Positions 36,542 to 47,968 of a stretch of 64,000 bases of DNA are shown here, in pieces (position 1 is the stretch's first letter; every line of letters begins with the position of its first letter). The DNA is from Temnothorax longispinosus (lineage: Eukaryota; Arthropoda; Insecta; Hymenoptera; Formicidae): the NCBI RefSeq assembly GCF_030848805.1, contig NC_092361.1:2728001-2792000 (forward strand). Reading direction: 5' to 3'. The notes under the pieces were generated by a model. The model did not search any database, was not told the origin of the DNA, and saw only the letters and a list, made by a program, of their open reading frames with translations. Made by a program: the position numbers and the translations under genes.

Positions 36542-36703
36542 TTAATTGGCGGCTTCGAGACGGTCGCGGACCGTCTTTGTAGATTGAAGTGGCCACGGGA
36601 CCACGACGCTTTAGAGGGTCGTGGACGGCGACTAAGAAGCTTGAAACTTGTTAATGGTGTGGGTGTTATGGGACAATAGCGTAAAGACCGTTGAGATTAC
36701 GAA
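36542..36703. repeat. Diverged dispersed repeat, copy B
   Basis: Second copy of the repeat at 34948-35070, about 1.6 kb downstream. It carries an extra segment of about 40 bases (around 36580-36626) that itself folds through CCACGAC and GTCGTGG. The shared blocks are TTAATTGGCGGCTT, GGACCGTCTTTG, GCGACTAAGAAG and GACAATAGCGTAAAGAC. Confidence 0.7.
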
Positions 36704-37686
36704 GGGACTATAAGACTTTGATGCAAACGGACCAATTAAGTCGTTAAAAGAACAGGTTTTCTTTTTCTTGAATCAAGCGCCAAGTAATTATATATATGTA
36801 GAAAATATATTTTATTTTAATAATTAAATTCGAAATGTACAGCTATCTTTGTTCTCGAATTTCTAGAGCAAATTTGAAATTGATTTTTCCTGGCAGGAAC
36901 ATCGTGATGTCAATAGGTTTTGAGTTGCGAGCATTTGGAAATATCAGGATTTTCGCTAATCAAGTTTCAGGAGTGTAAATGGGTAACGCACTGTTCAATG
37001 GTAGATTCACGACTATTATTGGGCTTTGCACATATTTAGCAAATGACAGTGAAATACAATATGGCCAGATCGTTCTGCTCAGTAGAGATATAATGCCTCA
37101 ACGTTGGCAAAGCCATGTTCGGCTGGTCGCTAGCTAGTGGAAACAGTAAATCTAAGCGCTTACATGGATACCACGTTACGTTGTACGAGGACCGCGCTTA
37201 TGCCAGCGAGCCGCTATTATTTCGAATATCAACGCCGGCATTAAGCCGATGTAAACCGGAGGTAAATACGATACGCACCCTCCGCAGTCAGCGAATAAAA
37301 TCATTTGGCTACAGGTATCATATCTGACAACTTGCATACCATTATATTGTTTTGCCGTCATTTTGGGGACATTGTGGTTTCGGGCACGAGGGATTCCACG
37401 GTATTTTCTAAATAAATGTCAATGTGTTATTTTCGGCATAGGTACAAATTGCATTTCATTGACAAGCTTTTAACTTTATATGTCCTAATAAAAATTCCAT
37501 CGAATTAAACTATACACAATATAATTCGCTATACAGTATAAAATCATTTTTACATAATATTTTAGATATATTTGACGGCATTGAAAATAAAATGTTTAAT
37601 CTTTATGCGCCCGAAAATATCAATACTAAAATTTTGATTGCTACGCAGATTGCGAAAGATTCGCGCGCGTGACAATAATGTATTAA
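36704..37686. other. Unannotated stretch
   Basis: AT-rich with a more balanced patch at 37.1-37.35 kb. A frame there (37115-37327) crosses a GTAAAT donor-like site after residue 49, but no acceptor precedes it. No gene called. Confidence 0.35.
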
Positions 37687-37699
37687 GTCTCTCTCTCAC

Positions 37700-37733
<34 letters not shown>
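37687..37733. repeat. (CT)n microsatellite
   Basis: CT run with two CAC interruptions near its left end. About 230 bases downstream lies a GA run of similar length, making the two a long inverted repeat. Confidence 0.95.
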
Positions 37734-37735
<2 letters not shown>

Positions 37736-37960
37736 GTTCTCTCTTTTTTTTTACACACGCTCGTTATTTAATTCATATCGCAACAATCTTGCTTTAAACT
37801 GCGACGCAAAAATTCGACGGATTTAGTTATATCCTTGTAATTCCTTTGAACGCGCGGAGAATATTTGCTTTGAAGTAATCTGCAGCGGAAAAGGGTACGC
37901 GCCCCCTGATATGAATAACCTTTTTCATCGGAATAGAAGAGAGTATAGGAGAGACCGAGA

Positions 37961-37963
<3 letters not shown>

Positions 37964-38013
<50 letters not shown>
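37964..38013. repeat. (GA)n microsatellite facing the CT tract
   Basis: Uninterrupted GA run of about 24 units. It is complementary to the CT tract at 37687-37733, so a transcript across both could pair into a long hairpin. Confidence 0.95.
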
Positions 38014-38015
<2 letters not shown>

Positions 38016-38947
38016 TGGAAAAGAGAGTTAATTTTACGACGAGAAAAATGCGCGTTTACCGGCCGGTTGCGAGAAAGGGACGGGGCGAGTGCCCGAAGCG
38101 AAGCGCTGAAATTCGTTTCTTGTCCCTGGCGAGTGGTTTTGTACCTTTGTAATAAAACTGCATTTTTTTCCCATTTCCGCGTACAGCACGCGCGTGTCGA
38201 AATTAACGTTACGCGGAGATGGGCATTACGCGGAGTTTCCGGTTAATGGACCGTAACGCTTATATCTGACCGCCCTTGATAATTTATCGGCGACACGATA
38301 ATGCGCGATAAACGTTGCCCGGCCATCGACACTGACGCAATCAGTCGGCGTATGCTTCGCAACTTTGTGCCGCGTGGGTTTATGCGGACTCTGCCCGAAA
38401 ATTCGATAGACGATAGCTATATGGAAATAGTTATTCCCTCGATGCGTCGAGTGTAAAACCGAGAATCGCGAGGGAGAGAACGATGTTGATCCGACTCTAT
38501 CCTCCTCTTTCTTTTTTTTTTCCGTTTCTCCCATTCGCGCTGCCTCACGAGTTTCCCCTTCGCTGAGGGACTCTACTCGGCAATGTTTGTGGACGAGGGC
38601 ACGACGCTTTTACGGAGGCACACATAATTTTCTGCGCCGACTGCTTGCGCTTCGTAGGTGGTGGATCATCCTTATCTGACCGACTAGCAGATATGCACGT
38701 TCTTCGGCCGAGATAAGGCGCATCCGACGCGGTGAATTTTCGCGTGATCGTGCGCCGCCTCAGATTGCTCCATCCTCCACGTCGCCTACTCCCCTCCTTC
38801 CTTCCTCTCTCCGCGAGACGCCTGATTTAGTGCCATAATCGCCCGCGGATATTTGCCTTGCGTGTAACGTGCCAAACGGATAAGCGAGTGTCGCGGGTAC
38901 CATTTAAGAGGCCCGATCGTACGTGCCGCGCCGGTATCGAATCACGG
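38014..38947. other. Unannotated stretch
   Basis: CG-rich sequence containing a short direct repeat TTACGCGGAG (near 38209 and 38226) and a T-run near 38509-38521. No exon, RNA gene or promoter pair found. Confidence 0.35.
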
Positions 38948-39084
38948 TTCTGGCAATAAACTTTCTATTGGTGTTCCTTATTGCGTTACACAACACTTCA
39001 TAATCTACTTTCAGAATAGACGGTTATTATAAAATGTTGTGTAACGCAATAAGGAACACCAATAGAGAAAGTTTGTTGCCGGAA
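38948..39084. mobile_element. MITE-like fold-back element with 48-bp arms
   Basis: The left arm runs from TTCTGGCAATAAACTTTC through TTGGTGTTCCTTATTGCG and on to TTACACAACA. The right arm is its inverse, with two extra bases and two or three mismatches. The loop is about 40 bases of AT-rich DNA, and the element is non-coding. No clear target-site duplication was found, so the superfamily is left open. Arms this similar suggest relatively recent mobility or gene conversion. Confidence 0.8.
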
Positions 39085-40676
39085 AATTTGTCAAGTAAAT
39101 TTGTCAAAACGTCAATAGTTACGCAAGATATATAAATTGAATAGTGATATCTCTTCGAAATCGATGTGTAATATTGATTTTTTTTCTTTTAATTTTCAAT
39201 GATATTGAAAAATATAATCGTGAAATGTAGGTGTATCGTTTCACCGACGAATCCAATTAGACAGAACTTATAGCAAACGAAAAACATTAAATTTTCATAG
39301 TCGTGATATCACGCGGAAACGTGCATAAAGCGATTATATATGACCGCCTCCCCTCACGGTCGGCCTCCCTCGACCCCTCTTCCGTTTCTGTTGCGTAGGG
39401 AGGAACACCACGTGGAAGGTTAATCAGAGTCAAGGCAAATAAGCGGAGCTACCCGCTCGGTAATTAGCGAGGTCCGTTAAAGTGGATTCCAACACTGGTG
39501 CGCGCGCCCACCCGCGTGAGGGACGCAAAAAAGGAACGTCGCGACGACGATTAAAAGCCAGACCGACGACGAGCCCCTTTTTTTTCACTCCCGTCCCGTG
39601 CTCCCTCTCTCTCTTTCTCTTTCTCTCGCTGTTTCTCTGTCTCTAGTAAAGCCGAAAACATTTTGTCGGACGTTAAGCTTGGATGTGTGTCGGAGAAAAA
39701 TATGGTTTAAGGCGCCGGAATCGGTGATTAAAGCGACGGGGATTGTTGCCTAGGAAAATCGAACGCCGCGTAATCAACGCCACGAAATAAAGGCATTGAA
39801 TGGAATTTGTCTTTTTCGTCGATTTATTCAGCCGCATCGATGCCGCGTTTGTCATTGATTAGCGTATAAATAGTACGTGGAAAGTGGTTTAACATCGTTT
39901 GTAAGCGGCATACGATATTTGTAATAGTAAATGATATTACATATTAATATTGCATTATGTTCCATAGCGTTATAATTCGTTCGTAGAGATTTATTCGATT
40001 GACAAATTGAATCACATTTATGGCATTAATGAAATTTACTATTTATTTCAATGTGTGTCGCCTCTCGTTCCGAAATCGCCCGCTAATTTACGCATCCTCG
40101 CACTCATTAACCTTTCTCCTTCGCGTAAAAAAAAAAAGAAAAAAAACATTCGAGGAGTGGTTATCTCGGTCGCTCTATCGAGCATCCTGCGAAATCTCAC
40201 CTGTGCGCTTGCGGCGTATCAGAGAGCACACAGTACGCATTCAAGCTGCACATTGTATCGAGAAGAGTGAGGAAGAGGAAAGAGAGAGAAAGAACGGCAA
40301 AAAAAACGGCGCGATTCTGCCGGAGCGGAATAACGTGCGGCGAAGGGGGGGAATGAACAAGGTGGAGGGGGACGGAAAACCGGAGGCTCAGCTCCTACCG
40401 AGTTTTTCGGCGGCATTACCGATTTATATTTTACGCCGGATTTATCGTCGGATGTGTATGTTTTTAATATCCTGGATGCACAAACCGCGCGCGCGTGCGC
40501 GCATCGATGCACCGATGCGACTCGCTCGACGAACGTTCAGCGATGCACGAATAGCTATCCTCTTCTTCCGCCTCTCTATCCATTACCCCCTTCCCCATTT
40601 TTCCGTCGCGCGTCCTCGTTCACTCCTCGCTTCCTCTCATTTCCACACAAATCCGTGATCTTTTATTCGCTTTTCT

Positions 40677-40680
<4 letters not shown>

Positions 40681-40711
<31 letters not shown>
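40681..40711. repeat. (CT)n microsatellite
   Basis: Fifteen CT units followed by broken CT sequence. Confidence 0.95.
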
Positions 40712-40718
<7 letters not shown>

Positions 40719-41051
40719 TTCACCCTATCTTTTTTCCCACCTTCCATTTCTTTCCCTCCGCGTCTCTGTTTCTCTTCGCGCGTCTTCCCCACATCCCTCA
40801 CATCTTTTCCGCGAGATTCCTCCTTTCCTCGCTTGCTCACTTCGTGATCCTTTAAAATCCTTTTCTCTGTGCACCTCGCGCAATTTATTTTCCTGAATAA
40901 CACCATCCTCTTGACTCGCCTCTGGCGAGCGTTAATTTCGTTTTAGTACGGTCCTACGCGGCCCTACCGGTTACTGCACCGCGACTTTGTGCGGCAGTTT
41001 AGTAAGTGTAACACATCACTTGTACACTTCGCTTAATATTTTATTTTATTT

Positions 41052-41056
<5 letters not shown>

Positions 41057-41087
<31 letters not shown>
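41057..41087. repeat. (AT)n microsatellite
   Basis: About fifteen AT units in an AT-rich patch. Confidence 0.95.
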
Positions 41088-41088
<1 letters not shown>

Positions 41089-42293
41089 CACACGAGAGAG
41101 ATGTACAAACCGAGTTATCCACGTTTCTCTTTACGTACGAATTCTTTGACCAATTTCAAGTTAATTTCTTTCACAAAAATAGCGAGACACGTACAATTTG
41201 TGATACGCGACTTTTACGTCTCTGTAATAGTTCTGTGCCGCGAGAAGAACCTTCGTCTCTTCAATTTCAGTATAAGTAAAGTTCACTGTCTCCTTCGGTT
41301 TCGCTTTCTTGCTTCTACCCGCGCGATGATTAAAGTATCGTGTACACGACAAATATGGCGCGAAGGATACTCACGCCTATTAATAACGCGGCGAATTGAA
41401 TATTCAACGCGCATTTCCTCCCAGTACAAATACCGAATACATATAGAGGACGGGCGTCGTATAAGAGCCATGGAAGCGCGTTCTCGCGATTAAATGCGCC
41501 GGTCGACCCCCGTGTTTGTGAACGCGATCAAACTTGTTTTTGTTCGTCTGGACCGTACACGGCGAGGGTTCTCCTCGTAGCTGCTCCTCTTGTCGAGAGA
41601 AGGCGAGATGAGGAAGAGAGAAACAAAGAAAGAGAGAGAGAAAGGGAGGGGAGTCGATGGCAACGCGTTTCGGATAGTCGGCGCTTTGTATTTGCCCATT
41701 AATAGCGAACTACCATTCTAGCCGGTTGCCTAGTCGGCGCTGAGAAATTAGCGGAGGCGCTAATTGTATTACGTAACCTAGTTAGCGATGTGTGCACTTG
41801 GCAATTCGAAGCGAAGATCCCGGCCTGGTCCACCCTCGGTCGCCCATTCCCTAGGTATAGAGACGACCGTCTCTCGGTGTGTGCATCTTGCAAACGCTCG
41901 TACCTTTCGCGTGGGTCGCCTACCGAACAAGCTTTTTTGTTCTAATTACCCGATCGTTACTGTTTCCGTATGTTTGGCCGGTTATTTGCCCCCTCTTCCT
42001 CGCTCGCGCAGGCTGTCGCCTTCCGTGATGCACGACGCCGACCAAGTCGGAGCGACGATTTGCATAATGTGTACTTTACCACGAAACCCGAGGTGTTCGA
42101 TATCGCTCTGAAAACAGCACCGCGAGCTGATGTAAACATCAGACAGTTTCCGCGACAGTTTCGGTCGAACGCGCGCGCGTGAAAAATTTTCCTCGTAAAA
42201 AAACGTAATGCTACGTCGTTTGAGTTTCATCACGCGCCGCGCCTGTATTCCTGAAATGGAACATGTCTTGCTGAGGATGGAACGGCTATAACG

Positions 42294-42332
42294 GCGCCGC
42301 CGCCGGGGTGGAGAATTCGCCGGCGGCGGCGC
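42294..42332. repeat. Perfect GC hairpin, 13-bp arms
   Basis: Arms GCGCCGCCGCCGG and CCGGCGGCGGCGC flank a 13-base loop GGTGGAGAATTCG. All arm pairs are G-C, so the fold would be very stable in DNA or RNA. It is short for a pre-miRNA. It could be a structured UTR or a simple GCC-repeat inversion. Confidence 0.8.
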
Positions 42333-45300
42333 GACGGCCCCCGCGTTCCCGCGGAAACGAGTTTCCTGGAAGTTAGCCCCCGCCCGCGAGAACGTATGTA
42401 AACAATGCAGCGCGTAAGCCAACGAGCGGAAACAAAATGATATTTGCGCGAATTAATCTTTGTGAGATTGAAAACCCGGCGCGTCTACATTATTTCCGAG
42501 TTTACAGAACTCGCGGCCGTGGCGAGCCTGGAAAGTGTGTGTGCGAATCGTCTCGTAACACTGTGCGATAGACTGAAGAGCGTCTACGAGAACGACCGTA
42601 GGGTAGGAGGGGTATTCAGGAGATTGCGGCTGAAACGTTTCGACAATTCGCGATACGCTTTTAGGTATGTAGACGTAAGAATTACACGTTTACATCAGAG
42701 ACCATATCGCTTTCGGAATGGTTCGCGAAACAACGCGGTTGAATCACAACTCCGCTTCAATTAAAACCGATGCTTCCATACCGTTCGAGCGGCAGCGGCA
42801 CCGTTTGCAATTTGTAGTGACACAACGCGGTAAGTGCGGAGAGTCAGCTCTGCGCGCCGCCCGCTCTCTGTGTACGCTCGTACATATGTAGACCGGGGAA
42901 GTACATAAAGCACTTTCGAGTCTTTCACGAGCCGGTTTCACCGGCATCATCACGGTAAGCGCGTCTGCAATGTAACCTAACGCGCCCTTCAATACCGTTA
43001 CTGCCCTATTGACGAGGCGATGACGATCTCTGCCGTTTTACCTTCCTCTACGCTCTACAAAGTTTAACATACCCATTCGCAAATGCGAACGCTACCGGAT
43101 ACCGGCGCGGTCGTGACGCTTTGAAGGAAGCGTTTCGCACTGTAAAAGATAACTCTTGGTTTTCAGTGTCGAGATATCTCGCTCGCGGGACGACTTGACA
43201 CTTGACGTCGTGTCAGGACGAACAAAGCTGAAAGAGTGAATGAAGGGACTTTATCATACTTCTTATGCGCAGGGACAGGTCTCCTTCGATGACTTACCCG
43301 CTCAAATATCGTGACACAATGCCAATGCGATCTGTCGTTTCTACATCCCCTTCACTTTTCTGTCCGCCGTCAGTTTTCTTGGGGAGAAAGGTGGTGGGCG
43401 ACCTACCTTTTTCCATGTGTGATACGTTGCAATAAATTTATCTTCCTCGCCACGTGCCGCGTATCGCACAGGTGTGAGTCGAAGGGTAGGCCCGGAACGA
43501 TTGGCTCGGGACCCGTCCTGTTGTAAAATCGTTCTTGCGTAAACTCGGTGACCCCGATTACCGAATGCCGTCTCGGTCGCTTGTATCGGTCGCGAGACAG
43601 AAATCTGGTGATCTCTTTCGGCGAAACTTGCCTCCATCAGCCGGTGCGTCCCTCTCGACACTTTTTATTTCTCGCGCTCACCTATAAACGCGCGTACCTA
43701 CAACACACACATACACACAGAGGTTGCCCCAATTTTTTTATCGTTGCGTTTTATTTGACGTTTTATCGCGAGTTTACGTCCCGGCGGACTTTGATGGACT
43801 CTCACGGCGCCGCTCTAACGCCTGTATCAATTTCAGCGATATAGCGCGGAGCAAGTCGCGCGAAGTGGATTCCCTCGGTAACATTCGGATGCAAAATCAC
43901 AATGGACCGGCGAAATTTGGGGTAATCTTCTCTGCAGTTTTGTTCGTCGTTCGCGATTAAACGTGATTAAAATGCGAGTAAAACATTTACAGGACCCCCT
44001 TCCTTTGATTTATCGTTCTCCCAAGAACTCGGAGCGAAATTCTTTTCTTTTCCCTTGTAATAATCCACTTTCGCTACAGGTTTTTTTTTCATTCTTTTCT
44101 TCATAAAATGTAGAGTGCAATGGTAGCAATGGGAGTCCAACACGAGATGTGGCTCCAGAGAAACTGAGATTCGCATGAAGTGTACACAGCCTGGAGATTT
44201 GTCTCGCTAAATCTACTCTATGTGACCTCTCTCTTTCTTTCTCTCTTTCTCTTTGCAGGATCGAAAGTAACTTGCTCTAGACAAATGATGTACATTGTAT
44301 AAAGGAAGAGAAGTCTAGCTATAGTAAATTTCGCTCTAGCTAACAATATTACTCAAGAAACGTATAAAATCCAATTAATTTTAAATGTATATTTGTACAG
44401 GTACGTGCAATAACCCTTCGTGTAAAAATAATTTATGTATGTTTATAAATTGTTTAAAACTATCGCCCTTTATCATTACTTGATAAAAAGCATATTGCAC
44501 AACGTGAGAAATCTTTCGTTTCTTCGTAACATTTTTACTTTATGATATCTTTCGTGCCTATGCCTGCGGGAAACCCTTTATTATTCATCATCATAATATA
44601 TCGCGGTATAAATGTTACGTACGCACGTAACATTTGTCGGATACGGTTTTGTAGTGTCTCTATTAATTCTAGACGTAAAATGTGAACTTTCGTGGCTGTA
44701 TTATCTCCGTTTCTCTCTGTGCGCGGCGGCGCGGCGTCGGCGATGGTCGCATTTAGCAAAACATTATTAAGTCCGTACTTATTCGCTTTAAAACGGACCC
44801 GAAGCGCGAGGCCGCATAAACACGCACGTACATTCGCGTCCCCGGCACCCTCGTAAACATCCTCCGCTAAATTCCACGCGCAGATACGGAGCGCGAACTT
44901 TCGTTGCCGTACGCGGCTACAATATTCCGCGCATGCTGATTTCCATACGGTGCTGTAACGCATAAGAGTTTTAATCGCATCCGCGCGACGGTAGTCGTAC
45001 GCACCGCATACATATTGAACGTGTATATTCCTCGAGAGTGGGTCAGGCTACAGTCTACAGTGCATTTCTGTCCCCGCGACATAAATATATATATAAATAT
45101 ACATTGTGGCGTGCCCGCCCGTGTGCATGTGCGTGTGTCTCTCTGTGTGCACATGCATTCGTATGTTACATACGTACACCGGGGCGTAAACGTAAAGTCG
45201 ACGTTGGATATGATAGCGAAGTTTCGCAATAGGTACGAAATATCGGCCGGACTGGAAATCGTCTGCCGGTGTCACAAAGCGCACCATCTGTCACGAATGG

Positions 45301-47659
45301 TGAATGGTACTATCACCTTTTTCTTTTTTTTTTGTCGCGCAACTAATGTAATAGTGAAAATGAAAATACGAATAAAGCTGTTATTCGAGATTTTGAGAAA
45401 GAACGAAACTGGAACAGTATAAAAATCAGTATTTTTTCAATATTGAAATTCTGGAAATATAAATATGAATATAAATATCGTTATGAACGTGGATATAAAT
45501 ATGGGAATAAATATAAAACACAAAAAATATATAACAAATGTAAATACAATTGTATTTATAAAAATAAAATACAATTTGAAAATACAGTGCGAAGAGTATT
45601 TAGAGCACGCGAATTTCTATCTCGGAAGGGTATTGATTTGAGAAAAAAAAAGTGGAAAAGCGCGTCAAGTAAACTCGAACGAATCGGCACCTTCGTTGCC
45701 CTTAGTTACGCGCATCGCGATACCCATCGGCCGCCGATCGATAAGTACGAAGTCACCAAAGTGTCGACTTACTTGCGTAACAATTTAATCGGGCGAATGC
45801 CCGTTTGTGCCTCCCCGTCGATAAGCTTTAACGGCGAAATGCCGGCGTCAGGATCGCGTCAGCCGAGGCCAACTAGGAAAATCGTCGGCCTGAGAATCGA
45901 ACGCGCCATTCGGCCAGCGCGAGGGTTGAATAGATGCAACGACCGAGGGGGATCCCACGGGCGATCTATTATGTGATTGCTCATTATTGTTTTACGGCTC
46001 CGTCGAGTCAGTCGACGACTTGAGAAACTCGAGGAACCGGAGGGTGCCGTGAAGAGGAGAGAGGACAGGGTGAAGAAGTGGCTGCCGACTCTCGAGAGAG
46101 GGTAATAAAATCAAAGTACCGATGGGTGCCTCGAGGTCCGTTGATTCTTTCACGGATAATCGAGTGCGGGGGGACGAGACGGGGGGGAAGACCGGGAGGA
46201 GCCTCCGGAACGGGTAATTACGCGTCACGGCGATGTGTTAATTCTGGTGCACATTGTTCATTCCGATCTCGTTTATAACCGCGCGGCCGGTGAATTTTAA
46301 TCGCGTCCGACCGCCCTTTGTTTTCGACATACAAGACGCAACACGCTTGATGACATGTAATCTACGCGGGAGCATTCTGATTACACACTTTTGCGCCGCG
46401 CGCGAGCAGATGTCTATTTTGGAACTTCGTAAAACCTTCGTCCGTCGGAGATCCGGAGGAGAATCTTAACATCTGTGTGTCCGCGACCCAATTAAATTAC
46501 GAGATTTCGTTTTAGCTTTGGATTTCAGAGCACCCGGGTCCCAGATTAATGAGAAAAATCGCGGGATGTAAAAGGGCGCTCTTCTGCGGTCGTAAGGGCT
46601 TCTCGTCGTGGAATTGCTTTCACACAGGCGTACCGTGAGTCTTCCTGTGTTGTCGGTGTAGAGAGAAAACAGATTGCCGAGATCCCGTCGTCGCTTTTGT
46701 TCGACGAAGACGCCCGCGAGGCGTTGCGTGGCGGAAGACATCGATAGGTCGATATACGTCGACTATGGCCCGCGTCGGTCCTGGAAACCGCTCAGGGTAC
46801 CAGTTTAGTATCGGTTTCCGCGAGCTCGTTTGCATCGCCGGTAGAAAATACAAACGATTTGCTCGCAACAATGCCGGTACGTGTACGGTAAACGAGGTCG
46901 TATAAGCCTCTACAAGCGCACGATGGTCCCGAGCGGTAGAAATAGAATTCCGTATACTCGCACATGGTTTCGTCAATCATCCTCTATCTACCCCCTTTTT
47001 AGTGACCTTTCGTTTCTCGCGCACCGGAAATATCTTCCAAGTGAACGGCCCTCCACCACGAGAGCGGGGAACGGTCAGTTTTCGATCTCCGCGCGTTGAA
47101 TATCACATTATCATTGTTATAAATACGTCTTTACACGCGTACGTTGGAGCGAATGGTTTTTCGAGCTTTGAACGTTCTTCGAAATGCTGAGATAATTACC
47201 CTATCTATTTGCCTTTTGAGTTTTGATGTTTGAAAAAAATTGTGTTAAAGATATGAGAGTAGCTAATAATATTACATTATTTACATCATCGTTCGTTATC
47301 TATTTGATATAATAACAGAAAATGGTAATCTCTCGTAATTCTACGACATGTAATTTATTGAATAATTTTAGAAAATATCTGTGCTATGGGGTCGATGATT
47401 GGAAATTACTTGAAGCATCATTCTCTTCAATCAGAAATAATTCCGCCACTTTATTTTCGGTCATTTATGCCGAATATATCGCACGCGCTTCGAAGAAAAG
47501 GCAGGTACAAACATACGAAACATCGCTCCCATCGGAACAATAAATACCGGGCGGCAACGCGACACTTTTGCCCGTTGAAATGGAGCGGAAAAGGGCGTCG
47601 TTCCCCTCTCGTGAACTAATAAATATTCGGATAGCGGCCTTTATAAGCGGATAAACATC
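42333..47659. other. Unannotated stretch
   Basis: Mixed DNA with CG-rich blocks near 42.4-43.6 and 46.0-47.1 kb and AT-rich blocks at 44.3-44.6 and 45.3-45.6 kb. A strong pyrimidine tract ending CTTTGCAG at 44228-44258 resembles an acceptor, but in the phase needed after the 32789 donor the frame stops after about 14 codons. A 177-codon frame at 45443-45976 starts inside a simple repeat. No gene called. Confidence 0.35.
45455..45515. repeat. Degenerate hexamer tandem repeat
   Basis: Variants of AAATAT/GAATAT/CGTTAT with a six-base period. It produces the Tyr/Lys-rich start of the adjacent open frame (YKYEYKYRYERGYKYG). Confidence 0.8.
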
Positions 47660-47968
47660 TCAATAATTCTTCTCAAGAGTATACGAGGTCGGTTTACGCG
47701 GCATTCCGGTACAATGCAAGAAGAAATCTTTAGCCGCTTCCGATAAATCTCGATATGTTCTTATGCCATTTCTTCTTAAAGCTGGGATTGATATTCGGAA
47801 CTTTCCTTTACGAGTGTTTAATTTTCCGTTTGATTGCGGCGAAAATCTTGTCCAAAGTTTGCGAATATCCAAAATTCGATAAATTTTGACATTAAATTTG
47901 ACGCAGCATACGTTATGTGATGCAAAATAAAATAGTTCCATCAAATATGAGAGACATGTGAAAAGCAA
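47660..47968 (-). CDS. Hypothetical 102-residue minus-strand protein or fragment
   Basis: A minus-strand frame from ATG to TGA in moderately AT-rich DNA. The C-terminal two thirds look protein-like, with balanced charged and hydrophobic residues (for example RRNGIRTYRDLSEAAKDFF) and a codon pattern favouring purines in position one. The N-terminal part is Phe/Cys-rich (MLFTCLSYLMELFYF) and could be a weak signal anchor, or the true start may lie downstream. I see no recognisable domain, no promoter and no splice sites. It may be a fragment of an inserted element or chance. Confidence 0.18.
   Translation of the reverse strand: MLFTCLSYLMELFYFASHNVCCVKFNVKIYRILDIRKLWTRFSPQSNGKLNTRKGKFRISIPALRRNGIRTYRDLSEAAKDFFLHCTGMPRKPTSYTLEKNY

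Larger units (their letters stand above)
39085..42293. other. Unannotated stretch with several simple repeats
   Basis: Includes an imperfect CT tract (about 39602-39645), an A-rich run (about 40122-40146), and the CT and TA microsatellites listed separately. Long frames at 40020-40658 and 40454-40855 cross these tracts and are composition-driven. No gene supported. Confidence 0.35.

Noticed and set aside
37115..37327. Possible exon ending at a GTAAAT donor
   Set aside because: No branch point or acceptor precedes it, and the peptide has no recognisable features.
44228..44300. Strong acceptor-like pyrimidine tract ending CTTTGCAG
   Set aside because: In the phase required after the 32789 donor the frame stops after about 14 codons with no donor before the stop. 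The tract is better explained as a degenerate CT repeat.
45443..45976. 177-codon plus-strand frame
   Set aside because: The start lies in a hexamer tandem repeat, the remainder is Arg/Ser/Pro-rich without domains, and no promoter or splice sites are present.
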